Below, piece after piece: positions 22,630-33,497 of a DNA stretch of 42,500 nucleotides; the first letter of the stretch is position 1, and the number at the start of each line of letters is the position of its first letter. The DNA comes from Glandiceps talaboti. Lineage: Eukaryota > Hemichordata > Enteropneusta > Spengelidae. The stretch lies in the NCBI RefSeq assembly GCF_964340395.1, contig NC_135559.1:18213550-18256049 (forward strand). Direction: 5' to 3'. The translations under genes and the position numbers were made by a program. The notes beneath the pieces are model-generated. The model did not search any database and was not told the origin of the DNA. It saw nothing but the letters and a program-made list of their open reading frames with translations.

Positions 22630-23530
22630 GTGGCAATGGCATTGTAGCACAACTTTACAGTTTTTAAAACTATTTATCCACATGCTAATCCATGCTAGGT
22701 ATAGGTGTTTGTGTTATCTTTGCAATATACATGATCATTTGGCTGTTGCTATGGGCGTGGTCTTGTTGCTAGGCATATTTGCATACACTTTTTGAATGTT
22801 CACTTGTCGAAAAATCTGTTATCTTTGTGAAATACACAATCGTTTTGTTGCTATGGGCGTGGTCATGTTGCTAGGGACATTTGCATACATTTTTTGAATG
22901 TTTACTCACTTGCGTACCAGATGTTATTTTAGAAAAATATACTGGCATTTGGTTGTTGCTAAGGGCATGGTCATGGTTGCTAGGGACAGCTGTGTCAAAA
23001 TGTTTTGAACAAAATCTGCAGAATAACACTGCTTAGAAACATCTCACCAAATTTCAGTCTCATTGACCAAGTACTTTTTGAGATATACCAAAATTCACAT
23101 TTTATACCTAATTTGCATATTGCTGATGAGATCATTATATGCTTAATATTTCTTATTAACACACTCCTAAATGCACCCCTCTTAAATTTAAGCCCAATCT
23201 GCTCAATAGAATTGGAATTAAAGATTTTTGACCAAAAAGACACACTTTTAGACATAATTTGCATATCAATGTTGTACCCCTATACTTGGCAAAAGAAACA
23301 TTGCTTTCTACTTGGTTTTGAAAAACAAAATTGTGTCCAAATCCTCCACCCCACCCCCCACCCCCCCAACCAACCCAAAATCAAATGGTTTACCCCAAAA
23401 TTGAGAAAGTATGGGGAAAATGAGACAGCCCAGTTGAGAACTGGCAAAGAGGAACGTCAATATTTTGAAAAAATGAACCATGGTTCTGTACACCAACCCT
23501 GTCAAAATTGGCAAAAGTAGCAACGCACTG
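22630..23530 (+). mobile_element. dispersed 'CACGCCC' family, copy B (inverse of copy A)
   Basis: GGCAATGGCATTGTAGCACAACT at the left edge is the reverse complement of the right edge of copy A at 13068-13092. TTGCTATGGGCGTGGTC-like units at about 22745, 22850 and 22960 are the subrepeats. CTAATTTGCATAT with TTTTTGACC-like blocks continues to about 23270. The (CA)n head is missing, so its right end is truncated or replaced. Confidence 0.7.
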
Positions 23531-23649
23531 CTGACATCTCACTTGTGTTTTGCAGTGTGAGCTTGTCTATTGGAGTTTGCCCAGCAGGAATTGTATAGCA
23601 TTTGTTTAGCAATTAAACGACGGAATCACAAAAGCTCAAAAACAAGAAA

Positions 23650-24335
23650 AAATAGTGCCAATGGCATTGTAGCACAACTGTATTTGGCTATTGCTACTGA
23701 CATGGTCTTGTTGCTAGGCATATTTGCATACATTTTGGAATCTTGATTAACTTGTCTACCTTTCCCACTTTTCATCCTTGCAATACAAACCATCATTTAG
23801 GCATATTTACATACATTCTTTTAGTCTTTATTCACTTGCCTAACTGTCTCTGTTGTTATCCTTGTAATATGCATTATCTCATCACTGTTGCTAAGGGCGT
23901 GGTCATGGTTGCTAGGGCCAATTGTGTATTGTTTTCAACAATAACTGCAGAATAATGCCTCCAGAAACATCCCCACCAAGTTTCAATCCATTCACCATGC
24001 AGTTCCAATTGATATAAGATTTAGACCGAAAATTGAGGTTTTTATACCTAATTTGCATATCACCGATGGGATCATCATGTCATGAACAATTCTTAATCCA
24101 AACATCTCTAAAAACGTTCCAACCAAATTTCAGATCGATCTACTAAGTAGTTTTGATGTTTGAGTTATTGACCAAATATCAAATGTATAAAACCAACATT
24201 ATCACATTTTCACCAAATCACCGGCACACTGGTGGCAAGATCATTTTGATTTGAACAATTTCCCAACTCGACTCCCAAAGGTAATATACCCACCAAATAT
24301 CACGGCAATCGGTCCAGCGGGTTTTGATTAACTTG

Positions 24336-24388
<53 letters not shown>
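23650..24388 (+). mobile_element. dispersed 'CACGCCC' family, copy C
   Basis: GTGCCAATGGCATTGTAGCA at 23656 is the same terminal word as copy B, followed by GGCGTGGTCATGGTTGCTAG near 23895, then blocks with ATACCTAATTTGCATATC and a CGGCAATCGGTCCAGC word. It ends in a (CA)n run at 24339-24388 where copy A has (GT)n. The terminal TAGCACAAC hairpin is absent after the run. Confidence 0.7.
24339..24388. repeat. (CA)n microsatellite
   Basis: A pure AC run of 50 bp at the end of copy C. Confidence 0.96.
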
Positions 24389-24390
<2 letters not shown>

Positions 24391-25199
24391 CTGTACCCAA
24401 AATCAAAACCAACCCTACAATTACTGCTGCTACAGACCATGCAATAACCATGCAGCTACAATAAATGTAGCGTTTGTTGTGATTCGATGTAGCTGCAAAT
24501 AATTGTAGCGTTGGTTTTGATTTTGAGGGCTTTTTAGGGGTGGACCATTTGATATCCGGGGGGGGGCTTGGAAGATTTCGGGAAAATCTTCCAGGGCTTC
24601 TAGGGGGAGACCCCTAGACCCCCCCCCCATACACACACTCACACAAGAGGTGGACATATCCAAGTCTCAAAGCTCTTCCCTCTACAGCTTACTGTCAAGA
24701 TGCTATGAAACTTTATTCACAGTGGTCAGTGACTTTTTGTCAGCCAATGAAAAAAAACACTGACCACCCCCTATCCCCCCACCCCCCACCCCCCACCCCA
24801 CCCCCCCAGGCTGGAGAAACTGACCGGACTGTCTGAATGTTTGAGCTCACCAATCAAGTTTCCGATTTGTATTTTCAGTGTGTCATCATACCATGGCATA
24901 AAAACTGTCAATGATGTTTACTTAATTGAAAATCAAACATGTATTGAAATATGTAGTTTTATAAATATAATATGTGTGTGATAGAACAGCATCTTTTACT
25001 CTCTTTATTACCCTGTGCGAAAACCAAACAGAAAGTTGCCAACATAGGCGAAGGAGAAAAAAAAATAATTCACCGGCAAGCAGGTGGGGAAAAAAACAAG
25101 TCATTGAGAATGACATAGTCCCGCTATAATTGGGTTTTAAGGAATTATCACTACTGTGATCACGCAACAACATTTGTGAACCTAAAACAAACAGACTTA

Positions 25200-26141
25200 G
25201 ATATGTTGTGTGTGCTTGTTGGACAAGGAACATGCCTACAACAATAAAGGATTGGTTGGGTATGGGGGGTCATATCACGATGAAAATGGAGTCTGAGTTA
25301 TGGCTTTGGACATGGAAAATTCACAAACAAAATGGCTGCCAGGCAGCCATATTGGATCGTATCACGACGAAAATGGATATGCACATGTATGTCATAGAAC
25401 GCTGTTCTTATACCAACTTTGAATGAGATCTGTTCAAGCATGTCTTAGTAATGGCTTTGGACATGGAAAATTCACAAACAAAATGGCTGCCAGGCAGCCA
25501 TATTGGATCATATCACGACGAAAATGGATATGCACATGTATGTCATAGAACACTGTCAGTAATACCAACTTTGAATGAGATCTGTTCAAGCATGTCTGAG
25601 TTATGGCTTTGGACATGAAAATTCACAAACAAAATGGCTGCCAGGCAGCCATATTGGATCGTATCAAGACGAAAATGGATATGCACATGTATGTCATAGA
25701 ACACTGTCCTAATGCCAACTTTGAATGAGATCTGTTTAAGCATGTCTGAGTTATGGCTTTGGACATGAAAATTCGCAAACAAAATGGCTACCAGGCAGCC
25801 ATATTGGATCGTATCACAATGAAAATGGATATGCACATGTATGTTATAGAACACTGTCCTAATACCAACTTTGAATGAGATCTGTTAAAGCATGTCTGAG
25901 TTATGGCTTTAGACAGGGAAAATTCACAAACAAAATGGTTGCTAGGCGGCCATATTGGATCGTATCATAAAACAAATTGACGTGCATATGTATGCCATAG
26001 CATGTTGCCCTGTGCCAAGTTTGAAATAAATCGGTCCTGGCATCTCCAAGAAACGGCTGCGGACGGACGGACGCACGGACAGACGGACAGACGGAACCCA
26101 ATCCATAAGTCCCCGTTCCGGACTTCGTCCGCGGCGACTAA
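25200..26141 (+). mobile_element. Helitron-like non-autonomous element nested in the TTA element
   Basis: After the 151 bp array come GGACGGACGG microsatellite units, then a stem-loop (about 26112-26135) with GGACTTCGTCC, then CTAA at 26138-26141 followed by T. This is the same end as at 7379 on the other strand. Parts shared with that copy include the GACGAAGTCC core, TTGGGTTC(C/T)GTC and a GGACCGATT(C/T) word. The left boundary is not defined. Confidence 0.45.
25290..26050. repeat. five tandem repeats of about 151 bp
   Basis: ATGGCTTT(G/A)GACA starts units at 25300, 25451, 25602, 25753 and 25903. Each holds the palindrome ATGGCTGCCAGGCAGCCAT or a variant, TATTGGATCGTATCA, and CCAACTTTGAATGAGATCTG. 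Units are highly similar. Frames read through it on the minus strand are artefacts of the array. Confidence 0.93.
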
Positions 26142-26319
26142 TAATGACTCTCCACCAATCTTCCAAGCCCCCCCCCCATATCAAATGGTCTACCCCTTAT
26201 GCATTTTTCCGTTCCGATGTTTAAACTGGAAGCAAACGCTACAATTCCGTTGTTCTTTATCTTTCCACCGGTGTCTATAGTATACTTAGCATGCTTAGCG
26301 ACATCCTCGGAGTCATATC

Positions 26320-26543
26320 CACAGGGGCGTGTAATATTTCATAGATTGTTGTTTTCTTATTGCTTAGAATGCCGTTTTCTTAGGAAAATATCGTGCGAAT
26401 CTTGCTGCTACAAATGTATCAATCTCTATACTACGAAGAAATATTCTTCCCCTTACATGTGGGAATATATTAATCAAAAGGTTGTTATATTTAGTCTGTA
26501 GTCCTGGAAAACAACAATCTATGAAATATTACAGGCCCCTGTG
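26320..26543. mobile_element. 224 bp MITE with 38 bp inverted ends
   Basis: CACAGGGGCGTGTAATATTT at the left is mirrored by AAATATTACAGGCCCCTGTG at the right, and the match continues to ATAGATTGTTGTTTTC. No flanking duplication is evident. The CACAGG ends resemble those of the elements at 27192 and 32628. Confidence 0.75.
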
Positions 26544-26636
26544 AACGGTTCCCGTATAATTATAACGCTGGCGTGTGTATCACCGGTTCAGTGAAAAGCA
26601 CTTGGCGGATGCAGCGCCTCGTGCCGAGGCTGTGTA

Positions 26637-26682
<46 letters not shown>
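26637..26682. repeat. (CAT)n microsatellite
   Basis: About fifteen CAT/ATC trinucleotides in a row. Confidence 0.95.
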
Positions 26683-26683
<1 letters not shown>

Positions 26684-27191
26684 GTGCACTGGCTAATGTA
26701 ATTACTTTGAGTGTATTGTGCATAACATAGTCATTTCATTATTCATTTTCGACCACAACACTTACAAGAGCGAAACATGCATGTGTACTGGTAAGATTAA
26801 TTATTCCACAGAGCGTGCATTGACCCAACGCTAGGTCACGTACAGTCCTAGGTCACACTGAGATCACGAACAGTACGGTAAATAGCTAGCTCATGGGATT
26901 GTATAAATTCTCCTTCGCGTCTGGACCGCGAAACTGCATGGTATATTCCAATTGGCCAAATCGTCCTTGTCGACAATAAATACCCTAATCTCTAGTATTA
27001 TTACGAGAAAATGAGAAATCGAGGCTGACAAGTCGCAGGTCGCAGTTTTGCAACTCGCAGGTCGCAGTTGCGCAATTCGCAGGTCGCTATCCTCGCCGGT
27101 CTTTCATATGTGACAGACCACCACGTGTCACTAACCAGACAATGATGTATCAACAATACCCCGACTCGTGTTTGTGTACGTACGTGTCGAG

Positions 27192-27312
27192 CACAGGTAC
27201 TCGAATCAATCTGTATGCTTTTTTTTTTTTTTTTTAAACTATGTATGGTAAATAAGACTTGTTTACCATACATTTTTTTTTTAAATCATACAGATTGATT
27301 CGAGTACCTGTG
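27192..27312. mobile_element. 121 bp fold-back MITE
   Basis: CACAGGTACTCGAATCAATC and its inverse at the right, followed on each side by a T run and ATGTATGGTAAA, form one long hairpin. The flanks GTGTCGAG (27184-27191) and GTATCGAG (27313-27320) match at 7 of 8 bases, consistent with an 8 bp target duplication. Confidence 0.8.
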
Positions 27313-27380
27313 GTATCGAGGGTCGTCCTGAAAGTAGTGTGCACATGTGAGGAAACCTCATTACGTAACGTGACACTTAC

Positions 27381-27600
27381 CAGAAAACCAGAATATGAGT
27401 TCAAAACGGCAGAAAGATGTGGGTAGCCAGAAGTGGCTGTTTCGATGCAACCGATAATTAAAATGATAAATTGAAGTTAAAAACGAAGAGAGCGGGGATT
27501 TACACAATTCCTGAACAGACAGCTCACACTTGCCGTGATCTCCTCTGTTCTGGTGAGAAATAAATGAAATTTTAAAAGATTTTTTCGCTTTGTGCTTTCG
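27381..27600 (-). other. candidate non-coding first exon of the Kelch gene
   Basis: A strong minus-strand donor (CTG then gtaagtg) begins at 27380. The sequence upstream on that strand is richer in CpG than its surroundings, and promoter-type motifs lie beyond it. The upper limit is a guess. No transcript evidence is available. Confidence 0.3.
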
Positions 27601-27649
27601 TACTAGTGGAAATTTCCATGATGTCACTCCTCGAGACAAGTCACTAACT

Positions 27650-27710
27650 CGTGAAGTCGATTGGTCGAAAAAGTATATGTAGAGGTAAATTAGGGTTGAT
27701 GCGCATGCCC
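27650..27710 (-). promoter_or_regulatory. candidate promoter: CCAAT box and NRF1-like site
   Basis: On the minus strand, GACCAATC (27659-27666) is a CCAAT box and TGCGCATGC-like sequence (27700-27708) matches most of the NRF1 palindrome. They sit upstream of the candidate first exon. Both motifs are short enough to occur by chance. Confidence 0.3.
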
Positions 27711-28322
27711 ATTCATCTTTCTACTCTTGCGTATAGCGTGATACGTGCGTGATCGATGTAATGTTATGTTGTGAGGAGGAAGAATTTAAAATTTCGTTGC
27801 TGAACCGATGCGTTTGCCAGTTTAGTTGTTTATCGGACAATTTTTGAGTTCTTTCTTTCTTTCAAACGATATCTGAATTTAGGGATACACCAGTTGATTC
27901 TGTGATGGATCTAGCTGGAGGATTTCTTTGGCAAACCGAGTAGGCGAAAAATAACATTTTGAATTTGCATGTTATTTTCTGAATTTTTCATTTCAGGTTA
28001 AATTATGCGATTTTATTTTTATATGTTCATTTTTTTTATATTAGTTGTTGGATTTTTCAATATTTCTGGCTATTTAAATACATTTCTTCATTTAAATACA
28101 ATATCTTTCTCTTATAACACATTTCAACTCTTTATTGCATTTTTCATTTTTATTTCTGATTATTTAAACAATTTTCTCCACGATGTTTTAAAATTTGCTT
28201 CCGAATATTTTTATATTTTCTTCCGTCTTTTTTAAATTTCGTTTCCAGGTTTTGGACCAGTCGATTTCCATGTGGAGCAATCTGATTAAAATCTGATGTG
28301 GTGAAAGCCGCTAGAGGCATAC

Positions 28323-28398
28323 CTTCATTTGCCTCTATTTCCATTGCTTTGTATCGTTTGTTTTGTTCTTGGTGATCGCGGCCTTCCCACATCTGAAC
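28323..28398 (-). other. possible small exon, unassigned
   Basis: On the minus strand TTTACACAG precedes 28398 and gtatgc follows 28323. The 76 nt between are open in one frame (QMWEGRDHQEQNKRYKAMEI and on). I recognise no family. It could be an untranslated or alternative exon of the Kelch gene or part of a mobile element. Confidence 0.15.
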
Positions 28399-29021
28399 CT
28401 GTGTAAAGCCAGGCGCACACTATATTGTACTGGCGCAATCAGATGAGCAAAATTTCACTCGTGACAAATTCCTCACGCCGATTCCTCTCGTGTGCGGGCA
28501 AATTTTCATGAGATTTTGACCATTCGTGGCCGTGAGCCAAATATCTAGCATCTTTGATAATTTTGGCGAGTGAATTTTTCCTCCTTTGTGCGATGAACGT
28601 GAGCAGAATGTTCACGACTTTCGCGTGCGTAGCGATGACGAAAGTACAAAATGTTTGTGCCCGGAGTTTGTGCCCAGTCTAAAATACAGGGGAGTAACTT
28701 CTACGTCGACGTCAATAACAACCGTGTCGATCTTTGACCTAAATACCAGTGGCTATTGCCTTAGGAATAGTCGACAAGACGCCGGTTATTGTGTCATAGC
28801 ATGAGATAGTTTTCTCGTTTGGTATTCGTGACTATTCTCGCTCACTAAAGCAATGGCTACAGGAATTTTGGCTAAAACTCGACACGTTTATCTTCTAACA
28901 TCATGAAAATACCGTAGTTCAACATGTTTGAGTGTTTGTACGGTGTTTTAATCATCCAGTAGATTAGAGATAAATCAATTTTTTTCGTGGTAACTGACCC
29001 TGCTAATCATGAGATTCATGG

Positions 29022-29341
29022 GTGTTTTAATTTAGATAGGAGGACAAGGTGTCTTTAGTTTAGTCAATAAAAATAAAAGAGAGAATTGTATGCAGCTGAA
29101 AAGAGAAAAGTAGCCAGGGAAAGATTAAACAAGTTTTATATCACCACAAAAATCAACGAGTCAATTGATCAATACAGGGACCCTCCATCTTGGTGGAGGG
29201 TCTATCATCAATATCACACAAAATAAGTTTTATTTCACTACAAAAACGAATCATTCAATCGATCAATCATTCAACCAAATTAATAATAAATAAATAAATC
29301 GATCGATCGATCAATCAATTACATGCTCGCTGCTCCCTGTG
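29022..29341. mobile_element. single arm of the palindromic element family
   Basis: It matches the right arm of the 870 bp palindrome from GGGTGTTTTAATT to the terminal word GCTCGCTGCTCCCTGTG (ending 29341), with many differences and indels. No opposite arm is found nearby, so it is truncated on the left. Confidence 0.75.
29174..29206. mobile_element. 33 bp hairpin insertion with 6 bp duplication
   Basis: Compared with the palindrome arms, this copy has an extra segment holding GACCCTCC-(N)8-GGAGGGTC. ATCAAT flanks it on both sides (29168-29173, 29207-29212), whereas the arm has ATCAAT once. Confidence 0.5.
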
Positions 29342-30004
29342 CTATCACCCATTTTTGTATTTAAAAAAAAAGAGAGAAAAATGTGTGTCTATCTTTACAA
29401 AACCGAGACCTCGATTGCCAGAGTAGTACATGCATGGCATACCTATGTGAATGTTCGAATTCTACAATGTTCATATACAGCTATGATGGATGAAAGTGCT
29501 CAAACCAATATAAATTTCACTATTTGATCGGTAACTATTGTTGATAATTAGTGACAATATTAAGTGCCTCTCTAACTCAATAGCCTTTCCTGAAATCAAC
29601 ATTACTAATTATTCTAAATGACAGCCGTACCATGCTAATTGTTCGTCTTAATTGATGTATACTAAATGACACACTCACAATATACAAAAAGACAGAAATA
29701 AGTTGACCATTGGCTTTAGCAATCATTTTTGATAAATTACTCATTAACTATCGGCAACATCTGAAATGCGATGTCATCTAAAACCCTTAGGGAAGTAATT
29801 TCATGTTATATTTTAAAAGATTAATGAATGTATAAGAATAACTAATCACTTTCAACAGCTGACACCATGTATTTACAATTTAATCAGCTCTAATGACAAA
29901 ATAAATATCCTAAAATTGTAGACACTGTTTATCCTATCAAGTCACTTACTACACTTGTCTTCATCGTTCAAGAATGTTATTTCGGGTTTGTTTTTAAATG
30001 GCGC

Positions 30005-30555
30005 CAATGTCACTATAGCACTATATCTGTTGCCATGGGCACGGTCTTGTTGCTAGGCATATTTGCTTACATTTTTGGAATCGTTAGTCACTTAGTATAC
30101 ATACCCATGTCACGTTTCATCTTTGCGATATACTAGTACATCATCATTTGGCTGTTGCTATGGGCGTGGTCTTGTTGCTTGGCATATTTGCATAATTTTT
30201 TCAAAATCTTTATTTACTTACCCTACCCTTCCCTGTTGTTATCTATGTAATATGCATAATCATTTCACTGTTGGTAAGAGCGCGGTCATCATGGTTGCTA
30301 GGGCTAGTTGTGTCAAAATGTTTTGAACAATAACTGCAAAATAACACCCCAGAGATATTCCACTCATGCTCCAACCAAATTTCAGCCCCCACCTGCTCAG
30401 TAGTTTTGGCATCATAGATTTTTAACCAAAAAAGACACATTCTTAGCCCTAATTTGCATATCACTGATGGATGGATGTCATGAACATAACACCCCTTAGA
30501 ATGTTCCCACCAAATTTCGAACCGATCAGACCTCAGTTCAGTTGTGCTAAAAAAA
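30005..30555 (+). mobile_element. dispersed 'CACGCCC' family, copy D
   Basis: It starts near GGCGCCAATGTCACTATAGC, has TTGCTATGGGCGTGGTC units at about 30030, 30155 and 30270, then AATTTGCATATCACTGATGG, and ends at CAGTTCAGTTGTGCTA plus an A run (30537-30559). The last word is the inverse of the left end of copy A. It lacks the dinucleotide run. Confidence 0.7.
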
Positions 30556-31158
30556 AAGTACCTCCTTGAAGGGACGATTACTCTACATTTTCATTGATTT
30601 CTCTAAAGCTTTGATACTGTCTTAGAGTAATTATACTTTTACTCCAAGATACTACCAACCGTGATGTACTCTTGTCTAAACTTGAATACTACGGTATTAG
30701 ACGTTTACTCTTGCTCTAAAGATTATTTACATAATATTTACATAAATGTCAACATTATTTGTATATCTGATGTAAATTCTTTTCTTCCAAATTCATGATC
30801 TTTTGTTCATTAGTCCGTTACTTGCTTGTCACTAAATAACAAAAACATGCATATAGTGTACTAATTCGTAGTAGTAGTAGTAGTAGTATTACATGTAATG
30901 CCTACACGACTGGCTTCTCGACTAATGATAGTAGTGCAGTTTGGTTTGACCGGGGGTATGACGTGTCTCGTCTCGTGGGTTGACACTCTTCGCGAATGCC
31001 CTTGCGAGATATAGTGTTTGTGGAATTATTTATGCGACTTTATGCATAAATTAATGGAAAGTCTAAGCACAAATAGTTTTACCTAAAATAACAAAATATG
31101 GAACTGAGTATTACCATGATATTACCATGGAAGTAAGTCATTCCTACTTACCTCCATC

Positions 31159-31253
31159 CATGGCATTATCATGGATTAGGGGAGACCCATGGTATTATCA
31201 TGGATGCATTAGGGGAGACCCATGGTATTATCATGGATGCATTAGGGGAGACC
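31159..31253. repeat. three tandem repeats of 29-33 bp with CCATGG and ATCATGGAT
   Basis: CATGG(C/T)ATTATCATGGAT and TTAGGGGAGACC make a 33 bp unit (29 bp in the first copy). Similar CATGATATTACCATGG words lie nearby at about 31110 and again at 32515, so two clusters exist 1.3 kb apart. Confidence 0.85.
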
Positions 31254-32627
31254 CATGGTACTACCCCATGGGGTATTACCCACAGTAGATAACACTTCCA
31301 TGATTTACCATTATTGAAAATGAACAATTTGTAAAAAGCGTTTTATCAAATATCGTCAAAGCGCTATATGACGATCAAATAACGTCACGGACATATCGCA
31401 CTAACCTGTAGTACACTGGTAGAACTTAGATATAGATACACGGTATAGAAGTTGTATCCAATGAGAGTGAACGATATTGGGCGTACGCGTAGTACACATG
31501 CACAGTGACGGTAAATCGAATTCAGAAGCTAAATTTATACAAAGAATTATTGGCACAACTACAATAACAACTGGAAAGATATCCTTACCTTGTTAAAGTG
31601 CGATGATAGAATTGTTGATGTGTAGATTTCGACCTTTGGTCTGAGGAGTGTCCAAGGTTCACTTTACAGGTCAATGTGTGAGGTACAGAGATAGCCGCAC
31701 TGTGGTGATGGTGTCAGGTACAGTGAACGCGTCAGTTTTCTGAATTTGGTTTTGATAAAGCGAAAAATAATGTTAACAGACTATGGTGACACCGTTTTAG
31801 GCGTCAGCGTTCGGTGAAAATTGGTATTTTCAAGAGTAGTTAGAAATTCGAAATCGTCATTACGTGTCACTGGGTAAGGTTAGATAGTAATCATAGCGAG
31901 AGTGTGACCACTCACTGTGACCTCCTCGGACTAATCCCTCTTGCAAATATCTATTGTTTTTGTGGACACCTCGTTGTGAATATTCACGTGTATGGTGCAT
32001 GATCTCTATGTATTAGCGTACATATTCTCTGGCCTTTTGCAGTATGGAATTTGCCACAGAATAGTCTAGTCGTATATGCGCCAACACCATCTCCACCGTA
32101 TAGTCAAAAGTACGGAATTAACTGTTTTTACCGCAAACAGTGATAGTTTATGCCAGGAGCTTATGCTAGAGTTGATGTGTCCTCACGCCACTTACATTCA
32201 AACTGGAGGTTGATAAACTGAATGAAGCAACCAATTATAACTGCCTGACAGTGTGTGATAGATTACTACTGACATGCCTACTGTTCATCCTTCTCCGGCA
32301 GGAGATGTAGTTAGATTTGTCCGTTTGACTATACGTTAAAAAGAGACCGTGCAGAACGACAACACGTATGGTAACTACACTAGCCATGGCATGACCCTAG
32401 AGTACAGAGTATCGCAAAAAGTTATGTAATGGGAAATATCATGTTGAGTGACAGGGTTCAAAATACATTATTCACTTGGGTTAGTTTCATGCATTTACTA
32501 TTGTTGCAATACATGATATTACCATGGAATTATATGTGTAACCCACATGGAAGTATAACCCCTTCCATGATACTACCATTCTACTTCCATGATACTACGT
32601 ACCTTGCCTATTCTGTTCAGCGCAAAC

Positions 32628-33497
32628 CACAGGGAGCAGCGAGCATGTAACTGATTGATCGATCGATCGATCGGTTGATGTATTGATTGATTGATTTATT
32701 ATTTGGTTGAATGATTGATTGATCAATTTTTGTGGTGCAGTATAACTTACGTTATGTGTGATATTGATCAATTGACTCATTGAGTTTTAAAACTATTTCT
32801 TTTTCTTTCCCTGGTTACTTTGCTCTCAGCTGTTGATCTCAGACCACTAAAAGTCTGAGGCTGTATGTAATTCTCTCCTTGCTTTATTGACTAAATAAAG
32901 ACGCCTTGTCCATTCTTCTAATCTTATCTTAATTAAAACACCCCTTATCTTAAAACTGGCAGGAGATCACTTACATTAACAGTTTGCTTTATCTCTCATC
33001 TGCTGGGAGATTATCACACTGGACAAACACTCGATCATGCATAAACTAGTAAGGAAGAGAATATTCTCTTCCTTACTAGTTTATGCATGATCGAGTGTTT
33101 GTCCAGTGTGATAATCTCCCAGCAGATGAGAGATAAAGCAAACTGTTAATGTAAGTGATCTCCTGCCAGTTTTAAGATAAGGGGTGTTTTAATTAAGATA
33201 AGATTAGAAGAATGGACAAGGCGTCTTTATTTAGTCAATAAAGCAAGGAGAGAATTACATACAGCCTCAGACTTTTAGTGGTCTGAGATCAACAGCTGAG
33301 AGCAAAGTAACCAGGGAAAGAAAAAGAAATAGTTTTAAAACTCAATGAGTCAATTGATCAATATCACACATAACGTAAGTTATACTGCACCACAAAAATT
33401 GATCAATCAATCATTCAACCAAATAATAAATCAATCAATCAATACATCAACCGATCGATCGATCGATCAATCAGTTACATGCTCGCTGCTCCCTGTG
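32628..33497. mobile_element. 870 bp perfect palindrome, fold-back element with target duplication
   Basis: Every base I compared at position x pairs with position 66125-x; the centre is AGAATATTCT at 33058-33067, with no spacer. The ends are CACAGGGAGCAGCGAGCATG and its inverse. The flanks CGCAAAC at 32621-32627 and 33498-33504 are a 7 bp direct repeat; counting one ambiguous terminal base gives 8 bp (GCGCAAAC). A diverged single arm at 29022-29341 shows that the arm belongs to a repeat family. Arms are 435 bp, with GATC and TTGATTGA microsatellite parts near the ends. No coding sequence is seen. Confidence 0.9.

Larger units (their letters stand above)
24537..26196. mobile_element. PIF/Harbinger-like element, TTA target site
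   Basis: The left end GGGGTGGACCATTTGATAT, followed by a G run and GGCTTGGAAGATT, is mirrored at the right end (26150-26196), giving inverted repeats of about 40 bp with few mismatches. TTA flanks both sides (24534-24536 and 26197-26199), the hallmark of PIF/Harbinger insertions. The 1660 bp interior has no transposase frame; it is made of C/G runs, unique AT-rich sequence, and a nested tandem array with a Helitron-like end (25200-26141). Confidence 0.7.
22407..27381 (-). other. probable 5' UTR intron of the Kelch gene
   Basis: The acceptor on the minus strand is at 22408-22409. A strong donor, CTG followed by gtaagtg, lies at 27380-27375 on the same strand downstream of a CpG-containing, promoter-like stretch. 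Linking them is inference. The interval holds only repeats: two inverted CACGCCC-family copies, the TTA-flanked element 24537-26196 and the inverted-repeat elements 26320-26543 and 27192-27312. Confidence 0.35.

Noticed and set aside
25290-26050. Regular 151 bp repeats considered as a CRISPR-like array
   Set aside because: Units are contiguous without unique spacers, lie inside a transposon and the DNA is animal.
26320-26543. 8 bp target duplication for the CACAGGGG element
   Set aside because: The flanks GTCATATC and AACGGTTC do not match; shifting the ends by one to two bases does not help.
28005-28235. 76-codon frame rich in Phe, Tyr and Ile, looking like a membrane peptide
   Set aside because: It is T-rich low-complexity DNA with repeated TATTTAAATACA words; the same composition continues outside the frame.
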